In this document: positions 7,047 through 15,637 of the stretch, piece after piece
Layout: every line of letters begins with the position of its first letter
Position numbering within the stretch: position 1 is the stretch's first letter
IMG/VR virus record: IMGVR_UViG_3300020204_004241
Coordinates: 1-64,000 of that record
Reading direction: 5' to 3' (one strand)
Origin: a virus
DNA: 64,000 bases
Program-made: the position numbers and the translations under genes
Notes under the pieces: model-generated
Seen by the model: only the letters and a program-made list of their open reading frames with translations
Told to the model about the DNA's origin: nothing
Database searches by the model: none

Positions 7047-10000
7047 ATGCCCACCACACCGCGTTGGGGTGGATTGCGCCCGGAGCCATACGACAGCAAT
7101 GCTCGCGATGCCGACGGTGACGGCATTGTTCAGGAAGGCACGGCCTTTGAGCGCCCGGCCGGCACGCGGCTAATCAGTATTTTTGGCGAAGCCCCAACCG
7201 ATGGATTAGTTACCCTTGACCGCGATACGGACTGGATAGTCGTTGGCGAGGATGGTCAGAGTGTTCAATATACGCCGTCCTATGGCGCTGCTGATGAGGC
7301 CCCGCTTCCGAAGACGCTCAGCGAGAGCGTAGGAACTATTGGTTCGCTCACGGGCACTATTGGCGATCAGCAAGAGACCATTGGCAGTCGAGGAACGCTT
7401 GAGAACATCGTTGGCACGATTAGTAAGCCGCCAACACCACTACCACCACCGCGCAGAGAAAGAGAAGTATCTCCTGCGGCGACGCCAGCACCAGCCACAA
7501 TTTCTGAGGCAGCGCGAGCACGAATGCCGAAGGGGTACATCCCTGGAGAAATCAAGCCAGAGATGATGGACGATTTCCGTGAAGCGGTCAGTCAAAAAAA
7601 TAAAAGCCTCGAATCCGATCACCTCTACCAACTGGATAATCTTCTCAGCCTTGCTGGCTACCGGCGAGAAGACCGTATGGCTATCCTAGCCAAATTTCGC
7701 AGCGAGCCAGAATTTAGAAAAATTATTGAAGACTCAATTGAAAGAGAAAAAGAATCACTGAGGCAGGAAATCGCTTCTGCATTCGAAGCGCCCCTTGTCA
7801 TCCACATTCCCGAATTCTTCATTCCTGGCCTCATGGAAGATGGGCGCTACAAAACACAGTTTGAGGGGACCAGGTCTGGCGGCAACTACAACCCAGGGCT
7901 GCGATCTAGTGTTGAACAAAAGCAAATGGGCGTCGATCCAACTATCGCCCCAGAAATGCGTCCCGTGTATGGTTTGGCAGATCAACAGGTCGACGGCCAG
8001 GCTGCTGATCCAGGTGAGATGTATGGCGATACAAAAATTCACCTGAAGGATTCAGTAAAAGAGCGCGCTACGGTGACCATTGGTGACTCATTCGGTGGTC
8101 AATTCCCAGTTGCATACCGTTCGGACCTTCCAGTTGATCGAGTGCTCGCCGCCAGCGGAAAGACAGACATCAATAACGTGCGCCAACGCACAGCGGTACG
8201 TGGCGCGATACTTGATGCCCTGAATGATGAAAACTTGCCGGATGAAGTCAGGCAATATATCCAAGCATTACCTGAGGCTTTTCAGAAACAAGACGATTTT
8301 CCGATGCCAGAGAGTGTCTACTACACTGAGAGTCAAATACACGGTCAGGTAAAACTTGAGGATATTGACTTTGTTGAACTTCCTGAAGGCGGCGACCCCG
8401 ACAATGCTGAGCGAGCAAAGGAAGCACTAGATAGGGCCGGCATTCGATGGAAGCATAAGGGCGTAGAAAGCACTCCTGCCGGAACAGTAAGTTCACCTAT
8501 CGCGGCAACCCCCGAAGCACAGCCAAATGTTGCGGAGCCAACTGAAAGAATTCCCTCGCCGGCAACGCCATCGCTACGAACACCAAGAGCAACACCAAGA
8601 GCAACACCAACGTCAAAACGCAGCCAAGAATTCACTGCAATGGCTGCGAACCCAGACGAAGTAGATGAGTTGCGCGAACGGTTAGTCACGAACCTTATGG
8701 ATGCCTACTTGAGTGAAGACGAAAAAAGTCTTCCCGTTGTCGACCGGTTGCGCCTCATCCCAGATCGCATGGGCGTAACCATGGATGCTCCGGTAGACGA
8801 ATTACTTGATCAGGCCTTGTTGCAATTTGAGGCAGATAACGAATATATCGACAGACTTCTTGTCACACTTTCCAAAGTGACCCCAGATGTGCCACAGTAC
8901 AACAGGACGCAAAAGTTAATTGAGCAGATTCAAGAAGCCAAATTACTAACCAAAACAGAAGAGGGAAGGCAGGTACTGCGTGACCGCATGGCGCAAGGAT
9001 TCATAAATAGTCTCGCAACCCAGGAGGAGATTTACAACGAGTTCCCCATACTGCGCGCAAACGCGACTATGGGAATTATTGAATCAGGCGAGGACCACCC
9101 TGGTGCAGCCGGTTATGCAGGACCCGTAACTGATAAAAACGGCATGTTGGCAACGCGATATAGAATTGGCTCCCACGCCCTTGTTTCGGGTGGCATGAGT
9201 GATGACATTATGGAGGATGGTGACGTCTTCAGCGACACTGTTCGTGTTGTTGGCACTGACTCATATCAGGTCACTTTGGCGTCTCACGAGTTGGGGCATA
9301 ATGCGCATATGATCGCTGCATGGAGCCGGCTAGGGTTAAGGCCTTCAAAGACAGAGTCAATTGTCGACCAATTGAAAAAACAGGGCCCGCTATTGGGGGA
9401 TACATTTATAGGGCAATCAGCCTCTGGAAAATTTAATATCGACCCATCAACTCCTCTTGACAGTTTGACAAACGAATCCCTGGATTTGCTATATCGAGAA
9501 ATTAAGGGAATATGGAATCAGGACAGCGATCCAGAAACCCCGCTGGGTATCTTGTTCAGGATTGCTCCGCGTTGGCACAGCAGGGCGGAGCAAGAACTTT
9601 TGGACAGTGTTGCGGAAGGGCGAGGGTTCAGTGTGGATGACTGGAGTGGAGTTCCTCCGGAACTTCAAACCCCGGAAGGACTTTCTGCCTTCGTAACTCA
9701 AAAACTAGGTATGCCTTTCAGCGACTTTGTTGTTCAATTGAGAACGTCAGTCCAGCAAGACACTGGGGTTGATCCAGTGCGACTCTCCACAAATGGACTC
9801 AAGGTCGAAGATGCTAAATCTAGCCTGGGAACGATTTCGCAATACGGGTCAACCAAGTTGGTGGAGGGGGTTGCAGAAACATTCTCAATGCAATTCCTCA
9901 AAAAGCAGTTGTCTTCGTTACAAATTGATGACGCCACTGCTCAGCGCTATGATTCCACAATGGGAGTCATTCTCGAAGGAATACTCGGAGAAATTCGACA

Positions 10001-10103
10001 GCAGCGCCTTTCTGATGAAACTAAACAACTTTACCGCAGTATGCGTGAACTCTTAAATGATCCAATTTTTGAAGCGATCGAATGGGAAGGTTCAATATCG
10101 TGA
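7047..10103 (+). CDS. Large HExxH (zincin-like) multidomain protein, paralogue of the gene at 11228-14146
   Basis: A 1018-residue protein. Near the N-terminus is an Asp/Gly-rich, calcium-loop-like motif, DADGDGIVQEGTAFERP (about 21-37), with a matching motif in the minus-strand paralogue. A Pro/Thr linker follows, then a region with KIHLKDSVKERATVTIGDSF and YTESQIHG (about 332-440) that I cannot assign. A second Pro/Thr linker comes at about 480-525. The metallopeptidase-like motif SHELGHNAHMI has its HExxH at 747-751. EGVAETFSMQF (about 940) may supply a third ligand. Zincins of this kind occur in phage 'polyvalent' proteins thought to be packaged and ejected. It starts the + strand half of an inverted pair of modules. 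Function inferred only. Confidence 0.75.
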   Translation: MPTTPRWGGLRPEPYDSNARDADGDGIVQEGTAFERPAGTRLISIFGEAPTDGLVTLDRDTDWIVVGEDGQSVQYTPSYGAADEAPLPKTLSESVGTIGSLTGTIGDQQETIGSRGTLENIVGTISKPPTPLPPPRREREVSPAATPAPATISEAARARMPKGYIPGEIKPEMMDDFREAVSQKNKSLESDHLYQLDNLLSLAGYRREDRMAILAKFRSEPEFRKIIEDSIEREKESLRQEIASAFEAPLVIHIPEFFIPGLMEDGRYKTQFEGTRSGGNYNPGLRSSVEQKQMGVDPTIAPEMRPVYGLADQQVDGQAADPGEMYGDTKIHLKDSVKERATVTIGDSFGGQFPVAYRSDLPVDRVLAASGKTDINNVRQRTAVRGAILDALNDENLPDEVRQYIQALPEAFQKQDDFPMPESVYYTESQIHGQVKLEDIDFVELPEGGDPDNAERAKEALDRAGIRWKHKGVESTPAGTVSSPIAATPEAQPNVAEPTERIPSPATPSLRTPRATPRATPTSKRSQEFTAMAANPDEVDELRERLVTNLMDAYLSEDEKSLPVVDRLRLIPDRMGVTMDAPVDELLDQALLQFEADNEYIDRLLVTLSKVTPDVPQYNRTQKLIEQIQEAKLLTKTEEGRQVLRDRMAQGFINSLATQEEIYNEFPILRANATMGIIESGEDHPGAAGYAGPVTDKNGMLATRYRIGSHALVSGGMSDDIMEDGDVFSDTVRVVGTDSYQVTLASHELGHNAHMIAAWSRLGLRPSKTESIVDQLKKQGPLLGDTFIGQSASGKFNIDPSTPLDSLTNESLDLLYREIKGIWNQDSDPETPLGILFRIAPRWHSRAEQELLDSVAEGRGFSVDDWSGVPPELQTPEGLSAFVTQKLGMPFSDFVVQLRTSVQQDTGVDPVRLSTNGLKVEDAKSSLGTISQYGSTKLVEGVAETFSMQFLKKQLSSLQIDDATAQRYDSTMGVILEGILGEIRQQRLSDETKQLYRSMRELLNDPIFEAIEWEGSIS

Positions 10104-10333
10104 ATGAATCAGATGAAAAAATCTTTGTTGATGCAGCCGGCAACATTTCTGTCTATGGACCCGAAGGCGCAGAGTGGTACTTTGTAACCACCCAGAATGC
10201 AAATTCCTCGGATTACGCCATGATGGAAAGACTTGATCCGGGCGAAAGACCATACATGATTACTGACCAAAACATCGGTGCGTGGCGTACGTGGGCCAAG
10301 GAGTCGATGAGTCAACTAGGGGAACAAGAGTGA
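10100..10333 (+). CDS. Small partner protein of the HExxH giant, paralogue of 10870-11223
   Basis: I choose GTG 10100, whose GTGA overlaps the giant's stop and which has GGAAGG about ten bases upstream; ATG 10082 in the same frame would add six residues. The product (77 residues) has the pattern VDAAGNISVYGP and NIGAWRTWAK. The minus-strand gene 10870-11223 has SDPAGNFYVYLG and DLRAWRATHK in the same order, and it too directly follows a HExxH giant. The two therefore look homologous. Possibly a chaperone, inhibitor or immunity-type partner; not recognised otherwise. Confidence 0.65.
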   Translation: MNESDEKIFVDAAGNISVYGPEGAEWYFVTTQNANSSDYAMMERLDPGERPYMITDQNIGAWRTWAKESMSQLGEQE

Positions 10334-10512
10334 GTAACGTCAATCTGGCTGATGCGAAACTTATTGCGACCAAGGACTACCTGAAGTTGTATCGTCTGCC
10401 GTCCGGCGAGGGTGTACTTGTTAACGGTAAGCGCAACACAATGAGTGAAGTAAACATTGACTCAATCCTGAGCCACGACGGCTACTGGACGTTAGAACCA
10501 GTAAATGAATAG
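10330..10512 (+). CDS. Small hypothetical protein
   Basis: A 60-residue product starting at GTG 10330, which overlaps the previous stop in GTGA; a longer in-frame start at 10282 lies inside the upstream gene and is less likely. Content is mixed, with ATKDYLKLYRLPSGEGVLVNG and a Trp-containing end. It may form a single beta-rich domain. Third gene of the + strand module; function unknown. Confidence 0.55.
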   Translation: MSNVNLADAKLIATKDYLKLYRLPSGEGVLVNGKRNTMSEVNIDSILSHDGYWTLEPVNE

Positions 10513-10717
10513 CAAGACTGTTGCCAAGTACGTAGGGGCTACCGTCGCCTATGTGGTGTTTGCCTACCTGGCCTCGGTTGGTGCAATAATTGCTGTAGGT
10601 GCGCTGGCATTTTTCGCCAGCAGACCTAGGCCTCTGGGGCCGGCTCAGCAGGATCGCCAGGGGTCTGCTCGACGAAGAATTCGGCGTAGTCCTTCTTCCA
10701 GTCGGCCTTCCCTGTAG
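10505..10717 (+). CDS. Possible small membrane protein
   Basis: A 70-residue frame overlapping the previous stop. Residues 8-38 are hydrophobic (YVGATVAYVVFAYLASVGAI and onwards), giving one membrane helix. The C-terminal 30 residues are Arg/Ser/Pro-rich and run antisense through the 3' end of the minus-strand gene 10626-10886, so that tail may be an artefact of overlap. A 6-bp hairpin with a T-rich loop lies at 10603-10621. Confidence 0.4.
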   Translation: MNSKTVAKYVGATVAYVVFAYLASVGAIIAVGALAFFASRPRPLGPAQQDRQGSARRRIRRSPSSSRPSL

Positions 10718-10886
10718 CGTACGCAAACATCGTCTCGACGAAAGCCTCTTCTCCCTCGCCGGCAGAAAGAAAGTCAGCAAGTCGGGCAATGCGAGCAAAG
10801 TCGCCATCGCTGATCTTGCCCTCCAGAAAGGCGTCGTAGGTCGCCTGCTTCTGCTGTTCCAGAATTGATTTACTTTCGTTTTGCAT
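10626..10886 (-). CDS. Small helical protein, last gene of the minus-strand HExxH module
   Basis: I start at the ATG at 10886 (MQNESKSILEQQ), overlapping the upstream gene by 17 bases; a longer frame from 10958 would overlap it by nearly 90. The 86-residue product is helical: ATYDAFLEGKISDGDFARIARLADFL, then an acidic segment and FAYATGKADWKKDYAEFF. The order of conserved-looking positions resembles the 98-residue gene at 26408-26704, which also ends a giant-protein module. Function unknown. Confidence 0.6.
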   Translation of the reverse strand: MQNESKSILEQQKQATYDAFLEGKISDGDFARIARLADFLSAGEGEEAFVETMFAYATGKADWKKDYAEFFVEQTPGDPAEPAPEA

Positions 10887-11223
10887 TTGCACGAGCGATC
10901 CTTGCCTTTCTGCTTGCGCGGCCTCTCGGGGCCGGCTGCTCCTGAATACGGTAGCCATTTATGTCAAGTTTATGGGTTGCACGCCAGGCACGCAAGTCGT
11001 CAAGATTGCGAAGGATTCTCCCACCTTCTCCAGACGAGTTGTTCTGCATGGCAATGATGTCATCAGGAGTTACGTCCGAGATGTCTCCGAGATAAACATA
11101 GAAGTTACCTGCGGGATCACTTACGGATAGCCTTCCACCAAAGACGCTGATGCTCTCCCATGACGAAAGGGCATCCATCTGATTCAGGAGTGCACGCTGG
11201 ATTGCCTCTTTTTTATCTTGCAT
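10870..11223 (-). CDS. Small partner protein of the minus-strand HExxH giant
   Basis: A 117-residue protein that begins five bases after the giant 11228-14146. It contains SDPAGNFYVYLG and LDDLRAWRATHKLDING, matching the 77-residue gene of the + strand module, and ends in a basic tail (GRASRKARIARANAKRK) that could contact nucleic acid or an acidic partner. The equivalent position after a related giant on the opposite strand argues for a conserved two-gene unit. Confidence 0.65.
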   Translation of the reverse strand: MQDKKEAIQRALLNQMDALSSWESISVFGGRLSVSDPAGNFYVYLGDISDVTPDDIIAMQNNSSGEGGRILRNLDDLRAWRATHKLDINGYRIQEQPAPRGRASRKARIARANAKRK

Positions 11224-11227
11224 GTTC

Positions 11228-14146
11228 TTATCCTACCGTGATGCCTAGGTCTTTTTGCAAATCGCGGGCCAGTGCATTGGCCTCAATGACCGCAGCCGCC
11301 AATCGCTTCTTGACTGCATCCGGTACCCTGAGGTCAATATCTCTGTTCTGGGTATCAAGCATGTACTCATACAGGGTTCGAACTTTTTGAATCATTGCCG
11401 CGTGCGCCGGGTTCGCCTTCATCGCTGGATTATTTTCTAGCATGTCAATCATTGCGTGCGCTTCGGCAAGGAACTCGTGCGGCGCAGTGTTGGCGTACAT
11501 GGTAAGGCCACGTGTTCTTTTGAGTAGTTCATCGTAGGAGTCTCCACGACTCTGCATGTAAATCCCCAGCCCATCCGTTGCTTCGTGCAGCAATGTCTGG
11601 AGCCGTTCGCTGAGGCCTTTTGCGTAATTCTTCAGATCAGGAACAGGCTTGAGTGCTCGTTTGGCTACTTCCTCGTTGACCGATTTACTTGGGGCGCCAA
11701 AGCCGGCTGGGTCGCTCAAAATCATTGCGAACTCTGGACTAAAAGCCATGTCATAAATACTTGGCTCTGTATCGGTGATGTTTTCTCCTGGAATCCTTAC
11801 AGGCCTAAGTTTTACTGTTGGCGTAATCAGGGCCAGCAGAGTGTTGGCCATCGATGTCTGGGTGTTTTCGCCCGGGTTGAGTGATGCCGCAGCCCGAGCC
11901 ATAAGGCTGACCGGTGCAGCATTGATGGAACCCCTGGGAATATCAGAAATTTTTGTTGCTGGGTCTGTAATTTGTGGGGTTTGCAAAGAATAGATAACTC
12001 CCAAAATGCTGTCTTGAAGTTGTGGGTAATCTTTTGCAATATCCCCGATCAAATCATCGGTGCGTGGATTAATGCCGGCCCGCACTAGCGATGCCTCGGT
12101 ATCGAGCGCATGTCCGAATTCGTGAGCAATCGTGCCGACCGCTGTTCCCGGGTCGATTCCATCGTTGCCATCGAGAATTCCAGATTCGGCTAAAACGCGC
12201 GGTACGCCAACCGTGGAGCCAAGACTCAAGCCATACCCAACGGAAATCGGGCTATCATCAACTCGCTGCACGGGCATCACTATTACTGATGCGCCAATAT
12301 TAATTGGCGAGTTCGGCCTCGGCCCATTGATTGCGATACGACCCTCAAACTCGGGATGACGCCTAATATTGTCGCGAATAGATGCTACGTGATCCATTAG
12401 TGACCTAGCAACGATCGCCCTGATTTCCCCATCCCTGTCCTCTGGGTTTGCGTTCTTCAAGCGATCAGCCAATGCTGCGAAGTCCAACAATTCCGCTTGA
12501 TATTTTTTATCTTTGAGTCTGTTTTGTTTTGCCTGCTCAATGTCCCGAGACATCAACTGCTTGTAATATTCGGCCTGTTCGAGCCAGCGTCCCCTAAAAG
12601 TTTTCATTAGTTCTTCCGCACTGGTTCGACCATTTAAAGTGCGGCTTCCAGCAACTGCCTTAAAGTCGCCCTTGATTGATACCACATCAAGGAGTGCTTC
12701 GCCATACTGCTCCCAGGCGGCGGCCCATCCGTTTGTGCGGTCCAGTTCGTCAACGTCAAGTTGGATGCCGGCATCACTAAATAGGTCCTTCAATAACTGT
12801 CGTTCTTGCTGTTGTGCTATTTCGGGATCAACCACTAGCGGTCGTGCGGCTGGCTTGGAGATGTCTCCATTTCTAACGCTTTTAACTGACTCGTATTTGT
12901 CTGGTGTGCCAGCGCCGGTAGAAATGACCTGATCGACATCCTGAATATTAGATTCCCTATTGGGAATTGAGTAGTTACGAACTTGGCGCTGAGCACGGTA
13001 ACGAACCCCAGACCCCTTCCTGGCATCATTCATGATGTCCTTGAAGGCTGGGGATAGAGCGAAGTGAACTGGCCGCAGGCGATCGGGGTCATCAAAATCT
13101 TCGTTCAGTGCCTCCTCGATCATTTTCCGATATGCCTTGCGCTCTATCAGGCGTAGGGGGAGCGGGCCGCTGAAGTATTTATTAGGGTTTGCATTAATTT
13201 GGCGGAGTATGCCTAGCAAGAAATTCTGGCGGTCATCGGGTGTCTGCCAGTCATAGTCGTCACGAGCCCAAACTCGTGGGCCATCAGCGAGGGCAGCAGT
13301 CAAGTGAATGCGACCAAAGCCGTGAGCCGCATACTCAAGTTCGCTAGCCAGGGTGAAAGAACTACCGATTCCAAGACCGCGAGCATCTTCTGAGCCAGAC
13401 TTCATGTCTAGTTCTTCGTGATAAATCGCCGGCTCTTCGTTCTCATCGTCACCGAAGGGCTCGATATTGCGGATGAAGTACCCGACCTCTTCGCCAGAGT
13501 CGTCGTAGATAAGCCCCTCGACAACTATGCGCTGATAGCCGGCATCGGAGTTCTCGGTCGATACGTCAGTCACCTCCGACCTGTATGTACCATCCCTGCC
13601 AAGGCCTTCGTGCTCGAACATCTGGCGAGCAACGGCATCAATAAAATCGATGTCGTAATTTTGAAGGGCATCACGAATCTCTCGCACATTAGGACGCGGG
13701 CCCGATGCGAGACCTCGTTTGCGAGCCGCCTCTCGGCGCCTGTCAAGGCCGTCCTGATGAATCTTGCTCCACGTTTCCGAAAGTTGCTCTGGGACAAAGC
13801 CAGGGAAATTAATCGAGCCAGGGAAATTAATCGGCGCTGGCCGTTCACGCGGAGTGTTGTCGTAAATAAGGCCGTCGCCGTCGCCGTCCTTGGGCTGGTC
13901 TCCTGGGTCTGGAGCGCCCATCGAGCCAATAGTGCGCAGTTTCTTGATTGCCAAGACTGGCTTATCAATCTTGACTGCCGAAACCTTGATTTCCGAGACT
14001 GACTTTTCAACTTTGACTTCCGAAACAGAGGCTGGTACTTCCTGCTTTGGTTCAGGAGAAGGCTCCACCGCAGGACGGGTAGATTTGCCCATTATCTTGA
14101 CATCCAAGATGGGCAGGTCCACCCGTACTGCGCTGGATTTATCCAT
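11228..14146 (-). CDS. Large HExxH (zincin-like) multidomain protein with GNAT-like region
   Basis: A 972-residue protein. After an N-terminal Val/Lys/Glu-rich segment comes the motif DGDGDGLIYDNTPRERP (about 87-103), like that of the + strand paralogue. Residues about 200-310 carry RGLGIGSSFTLASELEYAAHG and PRVWARDDYDW, an arrangement resembling the cofactor loop and C-terminal part of GNAT acetyltransferases; the 2603-residue protein has a similar stretch. The metallopeptidase-like motif is IAHEFGHALD, with HEFGH at 675-679. Near the C-terminus, APHEFLAEAHAMIDML may give further ligands. A capsid-packaged, ejected effector is my inference. Confidence 0.75.
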   Translation of the reverse strand: MDKSSAVRVDLPILDVKIMGKSTRPAVEPSPEPKQEVPASVSEVKVEKSVSEIKVSAVKIDKPVLAIKKLRTIGSMGAPDPGDQPKDGDGDGLIYDNTPRERPAPINFPGSINFPGFVPEQLSETWSKIHQDGLDRRREAARKRGLASGPRPNVREIRDALQNYDIDFIDAVARQMFEHEGLGRDGTYRSEVTDVSTENSDAGYQRIVVEGLIYDDSGEEVGYFIRNIEPFGDDENEEPAIYHEELDMKSGSEDARGLGIGSSFTLASELEYAAHGFGRIHLTAALADGPRVWARDDYDWQTPDDRQNFLLGILRQINANPNKYFSGPLPLRLIERKAYRKMIEEALNEDFDDPDRLRPVHFALSPAFKDIMNDARKGSGVRYRAQRQVRNYSIPNRESNIQDVDQVISTGAGTPDKYESVKSVRNGDISKPAARPLVVDPEIAQQQERQLLKDLFSDAGIQLDVDELDRTNGWAAAWEQYGEALLDVVSIKGDFKAVAGSRTLNGRTSAEELMKTFRGRWLEQAEYYKQLMSRDIEQAKQNRLKDKKYQAELLDFAALADRLKNANPEDRDGEIRAIVARSLMDHVASIRDNIRRHPEFEGRIAINGPRPNSPINIGASVIVMPVQRVDDSPISVGYGLSLGSTVGVPRVLAESGILDGNDGIDPGTAVGTIAHEFGHALDTEASLVRAGINPRTDDLIGDIAKDYPQLQDSILGVIYSLQTPQITDPATKISDIPRGSINAAPVSLMARAAASLNPGENTQTSMANTLLALITPTVKLRPVRIPGENITDTEPSIYDMAFSPEFAMILSDPAGFGAPSKSVNEEVAKRALKPVPDLKNYAKGLSERLQTLLHEATDGLGIYMQSRGDSYDELLKRTRGLTMYANTAPHEFLAEAHAMIDMLENNPAMKANPAHAAMIQKVRTLYEYMLDTQNRDIDLRVPDAVKKRLAAAVIEANALARDLQKDLGITVG

Positions 14147-14155
14147 CCCAACAGT

Positions 14156-15049
14156 TTAGTCTTTTGCCAGGGTACTTTCAGCAAATGACCTGATAGTTAG
14201 TCGGTGAAGTTCTACAAGTTCATCCATGCTGGTGGAGCCCCATGTATACCCACCAGCGAGAGCAAAGATCGTCGGGACCTGAAGAGCCAGGCACGCCTCG
14301 GCTACCAATTCCTCACGATAGGCCAGGCTATGGCGTGAATACCCAGCATTGATCGGGTCCATGCCAGCGTTGTAGATGATGAAATCGGGCTGATTCTTGG
14401 CAACAATCCCTAGCGCCTCGGTGATGGCATTCATGTAGTCCCGATCCGAGGCAGAGCCCAGGATGTTGATATTGGACTTGGGGTCTGAAACGGCGTAGGT
14501 GTCGAATGGCGAAACGACAACATCTACCTGGAAGGTTGTATCTGGCAAGAACTTCCGCGTGATGGAGTACGTCCCCCCGCCGGCATGAGCGTCGAAGTCG
14601 ATGATTGCGATATTCCGATAGCCAAGATCGGTCGCTCGCATGGCGGCGACTGCCAGCCCATTGAAGGTGCAGAAACCAGCACCACCGCTGTGATCAGCAT
14701 GGTGTAGCCCACTGGACAACGAGCCGGCAACTGGCGCCCCGGCGTGAACGGCCTCTACGGCCCCTACAAGGCCCGATGCATGAGCCAGGGCCATCGTGTA
14801 GATGCCCGGGTCCCAAGTGAAGCCCTGCGAGCCACCAAGGGGTCCTCCGGTCTTGACGTCCTTGACGTACTGTTCGGCATGAACGATGCCCACGAGTTCC
14901 TCGGCAATCGGCTCGTACTCAGTCGGGTCCGTCAGGGTTGCGTTGCTGATGGCGAACTTATCCATCGACTCTGCGATATGGACCGACTTGCGAGTCGTAT
15001 CGAATGCGTACTTGCTAGCCGCATATTTACTGTTGTAAAAAATTTTCAC
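14156..15049 (-). CDS. Histone deacetylase / acetylpolyamine amidohydrolase-fold protein
   Basis: A 297-residue protein of the arginase-deacetylase superfamily. Numbered from the GTG start: paired active-site histidines at 116-117 (GLHHADHSGGAGFCTFNG), zinc ligands Asp153 and His155 in IDFDAHAGGG, Asp231 in NAGMDP, and the catalytic-type Tyr268 in LAGGYTW. The usual HH of DxHHGNGT is HA here. I choose GTG 15049 because the upstream ATG (15061) lies in GGAGGAAATA, which reads as its ribosome binding site. Bacterial relatives deacetylate polyamines, acetoin-type substrates or proteins. In a phage it may deacetylate polyamines used for DNA packing or host proteins; the substrate is unknown. It ends nine bases before the HExxH giant, in the same operon. 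Confidence 0.85.
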   Translation of the reverse strand: MKIFYNSKYAASKYAFDTTRKSVHIAESMDKFAISNATLTDPTEYEPIAEELVGIVHAEQYVKDVKTGGPLGGSQGFTWDPGIYTMALAHASGLVGAVEAVHAGAPVAGSLSSGLHHADHSGGAGFCTFNGLAVAAMRATDLGYRNIAIIDFDAHAGGGTYSITRKFLPDTTFQVDVVVSPFDTYAVSDPKSNINILGSASDRDYMNAITEALGIVAKNQPDFIIYNAGMDPINAGYSRHSLAYREELVAEACLALQVPTIFALAGGYTWGSTSMDELVELHRLTIRSFAESTLAKD

Positions 15050-15088
15050 TATTTCCTCCATTTATGCGCCACCCCTGTTGGGCGGCTA

Positions 15089-15120
15089 TTGCCATTCCGG
15101 CTATGTGGCTAGTCTATACT
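15089..15120 (+). promoter_or_regulatory. Possible promoter for the 115-residue gene
   Basis: TATACT at 15115-15120 matches the -10 consensus at five of six positions and lies 22 bases before the start codon. TTGCCA at 15089-15094 matches -35 at five positions, but the 20-base spacer is longer than usual. The site is in the divergent gap between the deacetylase-fold gene and the + strand gene. Confidence 0.35.
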
Positions 15121-15142
15121 TGTATTGAGTGAAAGGCAAATT

Positions 15143-15490
15143 ATGGCTTCCCGAATACACGGCACCCTCAGCGCCAACACAGTCGCTACCGCGACAGTAA
15201 CCGCGCCCACCAAGACTCTGAACCTCAATACCATCTGGGGCCCAGACACCAAGGTCGTCAGCGACGGGATCAAGGCCGTTCGGGTCTCGATCTACGCAAC
15301 TAACGCTGCTCATACTGGTGCCGGCTTTTTCACCATTGACGGAACAGTCCCCACCGTAAGCGGCAATGATACGTATCTTGCCATCAGCGGCAACCCCGGT
15401 AAAGTTGTTCATGTTGGGGGCCTTGATGAGGTGGTTGTCAAGATCATCAGCCCTGGTGCCTTCGCCTATTCGGTTGAGGTTGTTGACTAA
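15143..15490 (+). CDS. Small beta-rich protein, possible head decoration or fibre protein
   Basis: I start at ATG 15143 with AAAGG seven bases upstream; an in-frame TTG at 15125 is possible. The 115-residue product is rich in Thr, Val, Ala and Gly and predicted mostly beta (NTVATATVTAPTKTLNL, FFTIDGTVPTVSGNDTYLAI, AFAYSVEVVD). It has no signal peptide or Cys. The composition suits a secreted or virion-surface domain such as a capsid decoration protein, but no family is recognised. It is an isolated + strand gene with its own probable promoter. Confidence 0.65.
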   Translation: MASRIHGTLSANTVATATVTAPTKTLNLNTIWGPDTKVVSDGIKAVRVSIYATNAAHTGAGFFTIDGTVPTVSGNDTYLAISGNPGKVVHVGGLDEVVVKIISPGAFAYSVEVVD

Positions 15491-15499
15491 TAGACTTGA

Positions 15500-15511
15500 G
15501 GGCTATAGCCC
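15500..15511. promoter_or_regulatory. 12-bp perfect palindrome
   Basis: GGGCTATAGCCC reads the same on both strands and lies ten bases after the stop of the 115-residue gene. It has no T tract. It could bind a dimeric regulator or fold in the mRNA. Confidence 0.3.
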
Positions 15512-15590
15512 CCCATAAGGCCGTACTCTAAAATTAGAAATCTAACTGAAATGCCCACACGAGTTGCGGAGCCGATTCCTGTCCGCTACA

Positions 15591-15625
15591 TTGTCTCTCG
15601 CCGGAAATAAGCCGGCAACAGACAA
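15591..15625 (+). promoter_or_regulatory. Strong stem-loop just upstream of the AT-hook gene
   Basis: Two nested inverted repeats: outer TTGTCT (15591-15596) / AGACAA (15620-15625) and inner GCCGG (15600-15604) / CCGGC (15612-15616), separated by 3-base internal loops around a 7-base loop. The GGAGGA ribosome binding site starts four bases later. TTGCGG, 17 bases, TACATT (ending 15592) could be a promoter, which would place the start of transcription inside the element. It may be an operator, possibly for autoregulation, or a 5'-UTR structure stabilising the message. Confidence 0.45.
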
Positions 15626-15637
15626 TACGGAGGAATC

